Source: Ferdinandcohnia sp047238305
Lineage (GTDB): Bacteria; Bacillota; Bacilli; Bacillales; Bacillaceae_L
NCBI RefSeq assembly: GCF_047238305.1
Contig: NZ_JBDFMO010000001.1
Span: 3,782,001-3,846,000, forward strand
Direction of reading: 5' to 3'
DNA length: 64,000 nt
Positions within the stretch are counted from its first letter, which is position 1; the number at the start of each line of letters is the position of its first letter. Both the position numbers and the translations under genes were made by a program. Positions 34,990 through 44,106 of the stretch are shown here, piece after piece. The notes beneath the pieces were generated by a model. It was not told where the DNA came from and searched no databases. It saw nothing but the letters and a program-made list of their open reading frames with translations.

Positions 34990-36708
34990 TTAGTTCATAT
35001 AGTTTGCTTTAATAAACTCAACCACTTCTGCAGTTGTGCTCATGGATAAAATCTTTTCTTTATTGCTTGCAATTTCAACTTTTGAAAGCTTTTTAATTTG
35101 AGTACGTGCTGGTAATATGGATGTCGCACTCATACTAAATTCATCTAATCCAAGACCTAGAAGGATTGGAATCGCAATTGTGTCACCGGCCATTTCTCCA
35201 CACATTCCTGCCCACTTGCCTTCTTTATGTGCTGCTTCAATAACCATTGAAACAAGGCGTAGGATTGAAGGTGAATATGGCTGATAAAGGTATGACACAC
35301 GCTCATTCATTCGATCTGCAGCCATTGTGTATTGAATTAAATCATTTGTTCCAATACTAAAGAAGTCAACTTCTTTTGCAAACTGATCAGCTAATACAGC
35401 AGTAGACGGAATTTCAACCATGATACCAATTTCAATGGAATCAGAAACAGCTGTTCCACTTGCCACAAGCTTTTCTTTTTCTTCCATTAAAATGGCTTTT
35501 GCTTGTCTAAACTCATCAAGTGTAGCGATCATTGGGAACATAATCTTTAGGTTACCAAATGTACTTGCACGAAGTAATGCACGTAGCTGTGTACGGAAAA
35601 TATCTTGTTCCTCTAAGCAAAGACGAATCGCTCTAAAGCCAAGAAATGGATTAAGTTCTTTTGGTAAATTCAAATATGGAAGTTCTTTGTCTCCACCAAT
35701 GTCTAGTGTACGAACGACAACAGGCTTGCCTTCCATTTTTTCAAGCACAGTTTTATATGCATCGAACTGCTCTTCTTCAGTAGGAAGCTGGTCACGACCC
35801 ATGTATAAAAATTCTGTACGATAAAGTCCGATTGCTTCTCCACCGTTTTCAAGAACACCTTTCACATCTTCTGGAGTTCCGATATTAGCCGCAAGTTCAA
35901 CATGCTCGCCATCACTTGTAACGGTTTTTTCATTTTTTAATTTAGCCCATTCAGCCTTTTGAGCTTCATATTGTTCTTTCTTTTGACGGTACTGGGCTAA
36001 AACCTCTTCAGATGGATCAACGATAACATCACCATCAAGCCCATCGACAATCACCATAACCCCATTTTGAATAGTTGAGGTAACAGCCTTTGTTCCAACA
36101 ACAGCCGGAATTTCCATCGATCTTGCCATGATAGCAGAATGAGAGGTACGACCTCCAATATCAGTTGTGAATCCTTTTACATATTTACGATTTAATTGAG
36201 CAGTATCTGATGGAGTTAAGTCTTCCGCGATAATGATTACTTCTTCTGAGATCATACTTGGATTCGAGATTGTAACTCCTAGCAAATGCGCAAGTACACG
36301 TTTTGTGACATCACGAATATCAGCAGCACGTTCTGCCATATATTCATTATCCATGCCTTCAAACATTGTAATGAACATGTTTGCAACTTCTTGCAATGCA
36401 AATTCAGCATTTACACTATCAGAACTGATTTTATCTGTAATCGGATTAAGGAGCTCTGGGTCACTTAATACGAGTAGGTGAGCGGAAAAGATGGCTGCTT
36501 TGTCTTCCCCAAGTTCTTCATTTGCACGATTTTTAATCACTTCTAATTCATCTTTTGATTGATTGATTGCGTCCTCAAATCGTTTTATTTCAGCATCTTT
36601 ATCACTGATTGTTTGTTTTTCAACTGTTAAATCAGGATGCTCTAACCTAAAGCTTTTTGCAATAGCAATTCCAGCAGAAGCAGCAATACCTTTAATCATA
36701 CTAGACAT
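34990..36708 (-). CDS. ptsI: PTS enzyme I
   Basis: Phosphoenolpyruvate-dependent autokinase that phosphorylates HPr. Seen: N-terminal HPr-binding/phospho-His domain with active His near 189 in GGRTSHSAIMARS, and a C-terminal PEP-binding TIM barrel (EFLYMGRDQLPTEEEQ, GTNDLIQYT, MCGEMAGD). 572 aa is full length. Start overlaps the ptsH stop (TAATG). Confidence 0.97.
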   Translation of the reverse strand: MSSMIKGIAASAGIAIAKSFRLEHPDLTVEKQTISDKDAEIKRFEDAINQSKDELEVIKNRANEELGEDKAAIFSAHLLVLSDPELLNPITDKISSDSVNAEFALQEVANMFITMFEGMDNEYMAERAADIRDVTKRVLAHLLGVTISNPSMISEEVIIIAEDLTPSDTAQLNRKYVKGFTTDIGGRTSHSAIMARSMEIPAVVGTKAVTSTIQNGVMVIVDGLDGDVIVDPSEEVLAQYRQKKEQYEAQKAEWAKLKNEKTVTSDGEHVELAANIGTPEDVKGVLENGGEAIGLYRTEFLYMGRDQLPTEEEQFDAYKTVLEKMEGKPVVVRTLDIGGDKELPYLNLPKELNPFLGFRAIRLCLEEQDIFRTQLRALLRASTFGNLKIMFPMIATLDEFRQAKAILMEEKEKLVASGTAVSDSIEIGIMVEIPSTAVLADQFAKEVDFFSIGTNDLIQYTMAADRMNERVSYLYQPYSPSILRLVSMVIEAAHKEGKWAGMCGEMAGDTIAIPILLGLGLDEFSMSATSILPARTQIKKLSKVEIASNKEKILSMSTTAEVVEFIKANYMN

Positions 36709-36974
36709 TATTCACCAAGTCCTTCATTCGCCATGATTTCTGTTAAAGTAGCGATCGCTTCTGCCTCGTCAGAACCTTGAGCAACGATTTTCACTTCAGC
36801 ACCTTGGCCAATCCCAAGAGACATAACTCCCATAATAGATTTAAGGTTAACAGACTTTCCGTTATACTCTAATTGAATATCCGAATTATATTTACTAGCT
36901 GCCTGTACTAATACTGTCGCTGGGCGCGCATGAATTCCTGATTCACTTGTAACTTTAAATGTTTTTTCTGCCAT
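36708..36974 (-). CDS. ptsH: Phosphocarrier protein HPr
   Basis: Seen: His 15 (phosphorylated by enzyme I) in GIHARPAT and Ser 46 (HPr kinase site, cofactor of CcpA) in NLKSIMG; 88 aa. First gene of a ptsHI operon that is not attached to ptsG here. Its leader carries a RAT antiterminator and terminator (separate entries). Confidence 0.97.
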   Translation of the reverse strand: MAEKTFKVTSESGIHARPATVLVQAASKYNSDIQLEYNGKSVNLKSIMGVMSLGIGQGAEVKIVAQGSDEAEAIATLTEIMANEGLGE

Positions 36975-37080
36975 GGATTATTTCCCCTTTTCAATTATTT
37001 AAGAATCAAAATGATTACTTGTAGTATTTGTTCGTTTTCGATAGATATGTAAAGAAAGAGTCGCATGTATGTGCCACGTC

Positions 37081-37106
37081 AAAAAAATGAAAAGGCACGA
37101 GAAAGA
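37081..37106 (-). terminator. GlcT-controlled leader terminator of ptsHI
   Basis: On the minus strand TCTTTCTCGTGCC pairs with GGCATGAG-U-AAAGA, the 3' half of the RAT and the bases following it, and is followed by TTTTCATTTTTTT. Because it shares bases with the RAT, the two structures exclude each other. Confidence 0.75.
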
Positions 37107-37159
37107 CAATAAAACACTAGGAGAAGATATAACCCTTCCCTTATAGCATTTTCTATTTC

Positions 37160-37190
37160 TTTACTCATGCCTGATCGAATCAGTAACACG
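37160..37190 (-). promoter_or_regulatory. RAT antiterminator site of ptsHI
   Basis: Minus-strand core ACTGATTCGATCAGGCATGAGT differs from the RAT in front of ptsG (44060-44090) only outside the core, at one base in GTGTnACTG. This is the GlcT/ptsG-type ribonucleic antiterminator. Confidence 0.85.
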
Positions 37191-37273
37191 TAAATGCGAA
37201 ATGTATGTAAAATGTAAATTTGAAAAATCGAATAATTAGCACTTTGCTTTACAATCTAACCACTTACAAAAGA

Positions 37274-37303
37274 AGTATAGCATAGACAACAAATTTTTTT
37301 CAA
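37274..37303 (-). promoter_or_regulatory. Candidate sigma-A promoter of ptsHI
   Basis: Leftward -35 TTGAAA (37303-37298), 18-bp spacer, -10 TATACT (37279-37274); predicted start near 37268, about 78 nt before the RAT. Confidence 0.55.
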
Positions 37304-37486
37304 CAATTTGCCCCATAATCCGACAACAATAAAAATTGAGAATCTTTTTCATTTACTAAATATATGATTTTACAAGTATGATTTTTTACAAAATCAAAAT
37401 CTTAGGGATACCAGTCCTTAACGTTTATCATGTATAATAAGCAAATATTGTATTTTATTTACATACTATAGTTGGAGGTGTTTTCA

Positions 37487-38284
37487 TTGATCAAACTAAT
37501 TGTGAGTGACTTAGACGGAACACTATTACAGGAAAATAATACAGTTAAATCTGAGGACGCCGAAGCCTTAAAACAGGCATTACAAGAAGGACTTCAAATC
37601 AGTATTGCGACAGGTAGAATGGATACTGAAATAAAAGAAGTATTAAAATCGATTGGGCAGAAATTTCATCGAATTAGTCAAAATGGTGCTTTTGCATCGA
37701 CGATTGATGAGAATTCTATTTTTTCTCGTACTTTTACAACAGAAATAGCTGAAAATATTTATAAAAGAGTATTAGACCCTAAATTCGTTACGATTGTTTG
37801 TAGCTTTGATACAAATTTCACACACGAAAGCAATGAGTATGTGGATGATATTCAAAAAAGAATGTTCCACCCCATCATCATTGACCCAGAAATCGGTTCG
37901 AAATTTAGCGATGTCAAACCATCAAAGATTACATTGATCGGCTTAGAAAATGAAATTTTTGACATGTATGAAAAGCTTTCAAATGAATTTAAGGATATGA
38001 TTGATTTATTCATTTCTGAAAAACATGTTCTAGATATCATGCCTAAGGAAATCAGTAAAGGAAATGCGATTAAAAAGCTACTAAATGAGATTTCTTTAAA
38101 ACCCGAGGAAATGGCCTGTATCGGAGATTCTTTTAATGATATCCCCATGTTTCGTATAACGCCTTATAGCTTTGTGATGTCTACAGCACATGATGATGTA
38201 AAAAAAGAAGCGAATTACGAGGTTGAATCAGTTGCTGAAGCAGTTGAGATGATTTTAAAACAAAATAGTAAACAATTGGTTTGA
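37487..38284 (+). CDS. ykrA: HAD-IIB (Cof-type) phosphatase, YkrA-like
   Basis: Seen: HAD motif I DLDGTLLQ near 8, motif II ATGRM, the Cof-type cap, and motif III/IV GDSFNDIPMF near the C terminus. Hydrolyses small phosphorylated metabolites; substrate unknown. The start is TTG at 37487, 6 nt after GGAGGTG; an upstream TTG lies inside the SD. 265 aa. In B. subtilis ykrA neighbours rnjA/def; here it is about 28 kb from them. Confidence 0.82.
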   Translation: MIKLIVSDLDGTLLQENNTVKSEDAEALKQALQEGLQISIATGRMDTEIKEVLKSIGQKFHRISQNGAFASTIDENSIFSRTFTTEIAENIYKRVLDPKFVTIVCSFDTNFTHESNEYVDDIQKRMFHPIIIDPEIGSKFSDVKPSKITLIGLENEIFDMYEKLSNEFKDMIDLFISEKHVLDIMPKEISKGNAIKKLLNEISLKPEEMACIGDSFNDIPMFRITPYSFVMSTAHDDVKKEANYEVESVAEAVEMILKQNSKQLV

Positions 38285-38290
38285 TCGAAA

Positions 38291-38322
38291 AAAAGAACCT
38301 GAATGGAACGTCAGGTTCTTTT
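38291..38322. terminator. Bidirectional terminator
   Basis: Perfect 12-bp stem AAAAGAACCTGA / TCAGGTTCTTTT, 8-nt loop; ends ykrA rightward and the MoxR/DUF58 operon leftward. Confidence 0.88.
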
Positions 38323-39540
38323 TCACTTTTGCTTTTTTACGTTTTTTATTTTTGCTTTTATTTTTTTCGCCATTTCCTCGCAAGCCGCGTTTTCATCATC
38401 ATTCAGTTCATCGTCTCCATATCTTACTCTTTCGTAGAGTTCAACAAGACGAGAATCAAGGATTTGGTTTCGCATTAGCCATTCTGTCACACTTTCATAA
38501 TGATAGCGTCCTAGATTGTTCTGAGCTGAAAGGACCTCCAATTCAAGAATAAGCCTTCTAACCTTGGCCTGTGGCGTTTGTCTTCTCGGCCTTCTCCACT
38601 TTGAAACAGGTACCGAAATCCCTTCAGTGATTGTTGCATATTGATAGCCATCTCCCACCACAGCTGCCTCTTTTACAAATCTCTTTCTAGCTAATAAGAA
38701 GAGGATCACCGCTAAAATGAGCATCCCTAAAATCGATAAATAAAACCAGATATCAAAACTTCCTAGCATTTCTAATAACGGATTTTTCTTTTCCGTTTCG
38801 TCCCAGTTTAAGGAACCAACACTTTCACCACGAGACCCTCTAAATGAATCAATATCTTCAACTGCATCAAAAAGCGGCTTTGAGACCCAATACATGCCAG
38901 TCCCAATAATCGTTGAAACAAAGGACAAACCCTTCACAAAAAGAAATGGAAAAATGACCGCAACACCAATTGCACCTACAAAAAGACCACTAAATAAACC
39001 GAAAACAGACCATGAGCCTTTTTTCGAGGCCATATCTTTCATGACAAGTGAACTCGTACTTACACTGTTTAAGATTTTACCTATCATGAAGAACATCAAT
39101 TGCGTCACAAGTAAATACAACACAAGATCACTATGGATATACCCTTGAACTTTTGCCGCAAAATACGTGAGTCCACCAAAAAGCAAGCTACCATTTAAGA
39201 TAAATCCTTCAGTCAGCTTCGGATTTTTATGAAAATGAACAATCATTCGGTAACAAACGATAGCCGCAAGAACTAGACTCTGACCAAAAGACATTCCGAT
39301 TTCACTGCCAACAAGAGCAAGCAATGGAACAACCACCATAATAAATACATACGGAGTGTTTGATTTCATCAGCGATAACAAGAACGCAATCACCAATGCT
39401 CCAACACCTGTAATAAATAGAAATGGTAGAATTGGTGGCAGCTGCTCTGTGTGAATATATAACAACATGAATAAAATATAGAGAAGGATCACTTCCATTA
39501 CGTATTGGTAGGACTTAAGTAAAGATTGACTAAATCGCAA
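38323..39540 (-). CDS. Polytopic membrane protein of a MoxR/DUF58 operon (405 aa)
   Basis: Seen: about seven membrane helices in the first 215 residues, one more near 270-290, and a basic cytosolic tail of about 110 residues. That tail's layout (RRPRRQTPQAKVRRLILELE, then RYHYESVTEWLM) resembles the DUF4129 tail of transglutaminase-like proteins. The transglutaminase domain expected in this operon position (as in B. subtilis yebA) is absent. Overlaps the DUF58 gene by 11 nt. Confidence 0.65.
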   Translation of the reverse strand: MRFSQSLLKSYQYVMEVILLYILFMLLYIHTEQLPPILPFLFITGVGALVIAFLLSLMKSNTPYVFIMVVVPLLALVGSEIGMSFGQSLVLAAIVCYRMIVHFHKNPKLTEGFILNGSLLFGGLTYFAAKVQGYIHSDLVLYLLVTQLMFFMIGKILNSVSTSSLVMKDMASKKGSWSVFGLFSGLFVGAIGVAVIFPFLFVKGLSFVSTIIGTGMYWVSKPLFDAVEDIDSFRGSRGESVGSLNWDETEKKNPLLEMLGSFDIWFYLSILGMLILAVILFLLARKRFVKEAAVVGDGYQYATITEGISVPVSKWRRPRRQTPQAKVRRLILELEVLSAQNNLGRYHYESVTEWLMRNQILDSRLVELYERVRYGDDELNDDENAACEEMAKKIKAKIKNVKKQK

Positions 39541-40720
39541 ATGAATCCCCCCTCTTCACTGAAGAGGAAGCTTTCTGTAAATAAATCGCATCCTCATTTT
39601 CGATTACCTTAAAACAATCGACACCCTTTCTTGCAAGGCTTCGTAAAATCAACTGCTCATTTTCTTCCATTTCTCCTAACACAATCATATAAGGTGATAG
39701 TTGCTGTTGTCTTGTAATGGCATGAATCATGTAATGAAACGGAATTGTCACACTATGCTTACTGAGCCTCGCAATCAATTCGAGTGATTTTGCTAAATGC
39801 TCCTTCCCTACTCCAAGAGGCAGATGGATATATGGTGTTTTACCGGCTCTTCTCACATTGACAAAAATCTCAAAAGGAATATTTTTTACGGTTGCTGTTT
39901 CGAGCAAAAACGTTAACCCGCTTAAATATTGCTCCAGTTTTCGTTCACGAACATTGATAATAATCGTCCATGAAAACTGAGCCGTTTTATCAAATAGTTT
40001 TGTTTGTAATTGATTTGTACGTGCGCTCGCCTTCCAGTGAACTCTATTAAATGGATCAGTAGGTACATAACTCCTCGTCCCAACAATCGCTGTCATGTCT
40101 TCAAAAAACGAATTTCGGATTGGGTACTCCCCTTGATTTTTCGGAACGATTTTTTCAATTCCCCCTACTGTTTCAGGTGAAGAATAAATAATCGTTTCAA
40201 AGCTAACCGGCTTCAAAAAGTGAAGATACGCCTCACCAAAGCCAAATAAATGTGGAATTCTTATCTCAAGTGTACGAATTTTCGCAACTCCCCTTTGCTT
40301 CCCTTCAAATGGAAGTTTTGTCGTAAAGGCCTGACGTCCGAAAAGAGTAAGGGGTAGAGTTAGTTCAATCTGTTCCGTTTCTAGTACTTTTCTTTCATTC
40401 TTAAAACCGACAACATGATCGATCGTCATCCGAATGTGACCATTAAAGATTGGTAATCGTCCCTCTTGTCTTAATGTAAGAGAAAAATCACTCTCTTCAC
40501 CTTTAAAGAGTTTGACAGTTTCTTTATCAACAGAAACCGTTATTTTATTTCCAACATGCTTTAAGTAATATTTGTTTAGAAAGACAAATAAAAGGAATAG
40601 TACCCCAACAAACACAAGTAAAAAAACCTGGGAAAGGATCCCCACTACTATAAATGTGGAAGAAAGAAACATCATGTAGGACATTTCATTTCCAATTGAT
40701 ATTTGCCGTTGCCAGTTCAT
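39530..40720 (-). CDS. DUF58 protein, MoxR partner (396 aa)
   Basis: Seen: two N-terminal membrane helices (about 15-55), a beta-rich middle, and the DUF58 core RSYVPTDPFNRVHWKASART with the vWA-like C-terminal part. Known: DUF58 proteins are encoded with MoxR ATPases and thought to be assembly or chaperone partners. Start ATG overlaps the MoxR stop by one base. Confidence 0.82.
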   Translation of the reverse strand: MNWQRQISIGNEMSYMMFLSSTFIVVGILSQVFLLVFVGVLFLLFVFLNKYYLKHVGNKITVSVDKETVKLFKGEESDFSLTLRQEGRLPIFNGHIRMTIDHVVGFKNERKVLETEQIELTLPLTLFGRQAFTTKLPFEGKQRGVAKIRTLEIRIPHLFGFGEAYLHFLKPVSFETIIYSSPETVGGIEKIVPKNQGEYPIRNSFFEDMTAIVGTRSYVPTDPFNRVHWKASARTNQLQTKLFDKTAQFSWTIIINVRERKLEQYLSGLTFLLETATVKNIPFEIFVNVRRAGKTPYIHLPLGVGKEHLAKSLELIARLSKHSVTIPFHYMIHAITRQQQLSPYMIVLGEMEENEQLILRSLARKGVDCFKVIENEDAIYLQKASSSVKRGDSFAI

Positions 40721-41670
40721 TACTTAACAGCTCCAGCTTCTACCGGAACGGAAACTGTTGAAAGCAACTCCTGAACGATTTGGCGATTCGTCTTCTTCAA
40801 TGATCCCTCCATCGTAAGTACAAGTCGGTGTGCTATCACATATGGAGCCATAAACTTAATATCCTCTGGAGTCACAAACATACGTCCTTCTAAATACGCC
40901 TTACCTTGGGCAGCTTTCATCAACGCTAGTGTCCCCCTTGGGCTTACTCCAACTTCGACATCTGCATGCTTTCTAGTGGCATGAACGATTCGTAATAAAT
41001 AATCCTCAACTTCATCAGAAAGTCTTACTTGCCCGACTTCAGCTTGCATGGCTTGAATCTCTTCTTTTGTAAGAACCTCAAAAATTTCCTCGATCGGGTT
41101 GCTTTGTCGATACGTCCTCATGATTTGCCTTTCCTCTTCAAAGCTTGGATAGCCAAGATCAATTTGTACAAAGAATCGGTCCATTTGGGCCTCTGGAAGT
41201 GGAAAAGTTCCCTGTTGTGACTCGATTGGGTTTTGTGTTGCGATTACGACAAATGGTGAAGGTAGTTTTAATGTTTCCCCATCAATCGTTACCTGTCGTT
41301 CCTCCATGACCTCTAGCAAACTTGATTGCGTCCTTGGAGTCGCACGGTTAATCTCATCAGCTAAGAGGATATTGGTCATAACCGGACCTGGACGAAGCTG
41401 AAATTCTTGCTCCTTCGGGTTAAAAAATTGAATCCCGGTAATATCACTTGGAAGCACATCTGGAGTAAATTGAATGCGCTTAAAATTTCCACTAATCGAT
41501 TTTGCAAAACTTTTCGCAAGCATTGTCTTGCCTGTTCCAGGAACACTCTCTAGTAAAATATGACCTTTATTAATGAGAGAATTTAGGACTAACTCAATCA
41601 CATCATCCTTTCCGATGATAACTTTCCCAATATTCTCTTTGATTTTTAACACATTCTCTTTTACAGACAT
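40720..41670 (-). CDS. MoxR-family AAA+ ATPase (316 aa)
   Basis: Seen: Walker A SVPGTGKTMLAKS near 42-54, Walker B LLADEINRA, sensor 1 ATQNPIES, arginine-finger region EAQMDRF and the C-terminal lid (GVSPRGTLALMKAA). Likely a chaperone-like ATPase acting with the DUF58 protein. B. subtilis counterpart is yeaC. No strong clue to the client. Confidence 0.9.
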   Translation of the reverse strand: MSVKENVLKIKENIGKVIIGKDDVIELVLNSLINKGHILLESVPGTGKTMLAKSFAKSISGNFKRIQFTPDVLPSDITGIQFFNPKEQEFQLRPGPVMTNILLADEINRATPRTQSSLLEVMEERQVTIDGETLKLPSPFVVIATQNPIESQQGTFPLPEAQMDRFFVQIDLGYPSFEEERQIMRTYRQSNPIEEIFEVLTKEEIQAMQAEVGQVRLSDEVEDYLLRIVHATRKHADVEVGVSPRGTLALMKAAQGKAYLEGRMFVTPEDIKFMAPYVIAHRLVLTMEGSLKKTNRQIVQELLSTVSVPVEAGAVK

Positions 41671-41820
41671 AAGCGCCCCCCGTATTCACTAAAATATGTA
41701 ATTCTATGATAATTTAAATTTATCAAAAATATAGATATATTCCAACATAATTATTCTGCAGTGCTTGGAATTTATTAAAAAAAGAGAGTCATGAACTCTC
41801 CTTCTAACAAACGATAAATA

Positions 41821-41863
41821 AAAACAGACAGACCCACAAAATTCCCTATGGTCTGTCTGTTTT
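41821..41863 (-). terminator. Terminator of ptsG
   Basis: Perfect 14-bp stem AAAACAGACAGACC / GGTCTGTCTGTTTT with a 15-nt loop. Confidence 0.88.
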
Positions 41864-41870
41864 ATTTTAG

Positions 41871-43907
41871 TTATCCTTTTGTAATCTCGATGATATTTTC
41901 TTCAGAGAGATTAATATTTCCTTGCTTTTTATGAACAATCTTTTCTCCTTCTGCAAGGTTTGTAAATACGATTGGAGTAATAATTGAGGTTGCATTTTCC
42001 TTAATATAATCTAAATCAACTTTTAAAAGCTGTTGGCCTTTTTCGACCTTATCATTTTCACTCACAAATAGTTCAAAGCCTTGTCCTTTTAGACTAACCG
42101 TATCAATCCCAACATGAATAAGAATTTCACGACCTGAATCAGATAGAATACCAATCGCATGTTTTGTTGGAAACACGTTGATAATTTTTCCATTAACAGG
42201 TGAAGCAATTACACCTTCTGATGGAATAATTGCAAAGCCATCACCCATCATTTTACCAGAAAATACGGCATCAGGAACTTCAGTAATTGGTTTTAATTCA
42301 CCTTTAATTGGTGAAACAAATTGATCTTCACCCTGATGTTCATTACCCAATATATCTGTTTCCATTTCTTCAGTCCGGCCCGTTTCTACTTCACGGGGCT
42401 TTTTCCCGCTCATAACATCTTGCATTTGACTTTTAATGATTTCAGAGCGTGGACCAAAGATTGCCTGAATATTATTTCCAACTTCAAGCACACCAGCCGC
42501 TCCTAGTTTTTTCAACTCATCCTTATCAACATTCTTAATATCATTTACAGAAACACGAAGTCGAGTAATACACGCATCTAGATGGGCAATATTTTCTTGT
42601 CCGCCCATTGCATGTAGGATGTTAAAAGCGAGATCTCCAGCCTTCCCTTCCTTATCCTCTTCACCTTTTGCTACTTCACGTCCAGGTGTCATGAGATTAA
42701 ATTTACTAATTGCAAAACGGAAGATAACATAGTAGATAACTGCAAAAACAAGACCTACTAATATCGCAATCCACCAAGGCTCTCTACCAGGCAATATACC
42801 AAATAAGAAAAAGTCAATTCCTCCACCTGAGAAGGTATAGCCTATATTAACACTCAAAGCTGTCATTAAAACAAAAGATAATCCATCCAAGACTGCGTGA
42901 ATTAAGAATAGAATTGGAGACACAAACATAAATGAAAATTCAAGTGGCTCTGTGATACCTGTTAAAAACGATGTTAGGGCACCTGAACCTAATAAACCGG
43001 CTACAAGTTTTTTATTTTCTGGACGTGCAGCATGATACATCGCAAGTGCAGCAGCCGGTAAACCAAACATCATAATTGGAAATTCACCAGCCATAAAGTT
43101 ACCAGCCGTAATATCTACCCCATCTTTCAATTGGGCAAAGAAGATTGTCATATCTCCCCTAACAACTTGACCAGCTGATGTTGTATAAGAACCAAATTCG
43201 TACCAAAACGGCGCATGGAAAATATGATGTAATCCAAACGGGATCAGCAATCTTTTTATTAATCCGAAGAAAAACACAGCAAAATACGAACCTTCTTCTA
43301 TTAGCCATAGAGAAGCACTATTCATTGCTTCTTGCACTGGTGGCCAAATGATTAATAATAAAAGACCAGCTATAAAAGAAAATGCGGCTGTTGCAATCGG
43401 AACAAATCGTTTACCTGCAAAGAAACCAAGAAATGAAGGCATCTCAATATCATGAAAACGATTGTAGGCAAAAGCAGCAATAAGACCCACAATAATTCCT
43501 CCAAATACACCTGTTTGCAATGTTGGAATTCCTAAAACGGACGCAAATGCGGGGTTATCAGAAAGCATTTCAGGAGTTACTCCCCGCCATGAACTCATTA
43601 CCTGATTTAGAACTAAATAACCAACTAAAGCAGCAAGTGCTGCTGCACCATCACCAGCTAAGCCAATCGCTACCCCAACCGCAAAGATAAGGGCTAGATT
43701 ACTAAAGACAATTCCACCTGCATCCTCCATCACTGATGCGGCGAGTTGAATCCAATCAACTTCCAGGAACGGAAGATATTGCAGCATTGTTTCTTGTTGC
43801 ATAGCATTTCCTATCCCCAGTAATAGACCTGCTGCTGGTAATAGCGCTACAGGTAGCATCAGCGCTTTACCGATCTTTTGCAGGACCCCAAAAACCTGTT
43901 TAAACAT
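41871..43907 (-). CDS. ptsG: Glucose-specific PTS permease EIICBA
   Basis: Imports and phosphorylates glucose. Seen: EIIC membrane domain (about 1-400), EIIB with phospho-Cys near 455 in LDACITRLRVSV, EIIA (about 520-678) with the ILIHVGIDTV active-site region. 678 aa, fused C-B-A order as in B. subtilis PtsG. Leader has a RAT and terminator, with glcT immediately upstream. ptsHI is not downstream, unlike B. subtilis. Confidence 0.95.
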   Translation of the reverse strand: MFKQVFGVLQKIGKALMLPVALLPAAGLLLGIGNAMQQETMLQYLPFLEVDWIQLAASVMEDAGGIVFSNLALIFAVGVAIGLAGDGAAALAALVGYLVLNQVMSSWRGVTPEMLSDNPAFASVLGIPTLQTGVFGGIIVGLIAAFAYNRFHDIEMPSFLGFFAGKRFVPIATAAFSFIAGLLLLIIWPPVQEAMNSASLWLIEEGSYFAVFFFGLIKRLLIPFGLHHIFHAPFWYEFGSYTTSAGQVVRGDMTIFFAQLKDGVDITAGNFMAGEFPIMMFGLPAAALAMYHAARPENKKLVAGLLGSGALTSFLTGITEPLEFSFMFVSPILFLIHAVLDGLSFVLMTALSVNIGYTFSGGGIDFFLFGILPGREPWWIAILVGLVFAVIYYVIFRFAISKFNLMTPGREVAKGEEDKEGKAGDLAFNILHAMGGQENIAHLDACITRLRVSVNDIKNVDKDELKKLGAAGVLEVGNNIQAIFGPRSEIIKSQMQDVMSGKKPREVETGRTEEMETDILGNEHQGEDQFVSPIKGELKPITEVPDAVFSGKMMGDGFAIIPSEGVIASPVNGKIINVFPTKHAIGILSDSGREILIHVGIDTVSLKGQGFELFVSENDKVEKGQQLLKVDLDYIKENATSIITPIVFTNLAEGEKIVHKKQGNINLSEENIIEITKG

Positions 43908-43949
43908 TTAAAAACCCCCGATATTTTTTCATTCTCATTAAGAATTTCC

Positions 43950-43975
43950 AAAAAAATAAAAAAAGACATGAGTAA
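43950..43975 (-). terminator. GlcT-controlled leader terminator of ptsG
   Basis: Minus-strand TTACTCATGTC pairs with GGCATGAGTAA (44071-44061), the 3' half of the RAT, and is followed by TTTTTTTATTTTTTT. Mutually exclusive with the RAT. Confidence 0.85.
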
Positions 43976-44059
43976 GAAAGAATAATCAAAAGAAGCCGAA
44001 CGGATACTATCTCCGAAAAAAGGAAAGTATATCCTGTTAAACTTCATTTAATCATTCTC

Positions 44060-44090
44060 TTTACTCATGCCTGATCGAATCAGTGACACG
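44060..44090 (-). promoter_or_regulatory. RAT antiterminator site of ptsG
   Basis: Minus-strand core ACTGATTCGATCAGGCATGAGT, the GlcT-binding RNA hairpin with its bulge. It lies immediately after the glcT stop codon (44107). Confidence 0.88.
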
Positions 44091-44106
44091 TCAAAAACAA
44101 TGTGTG

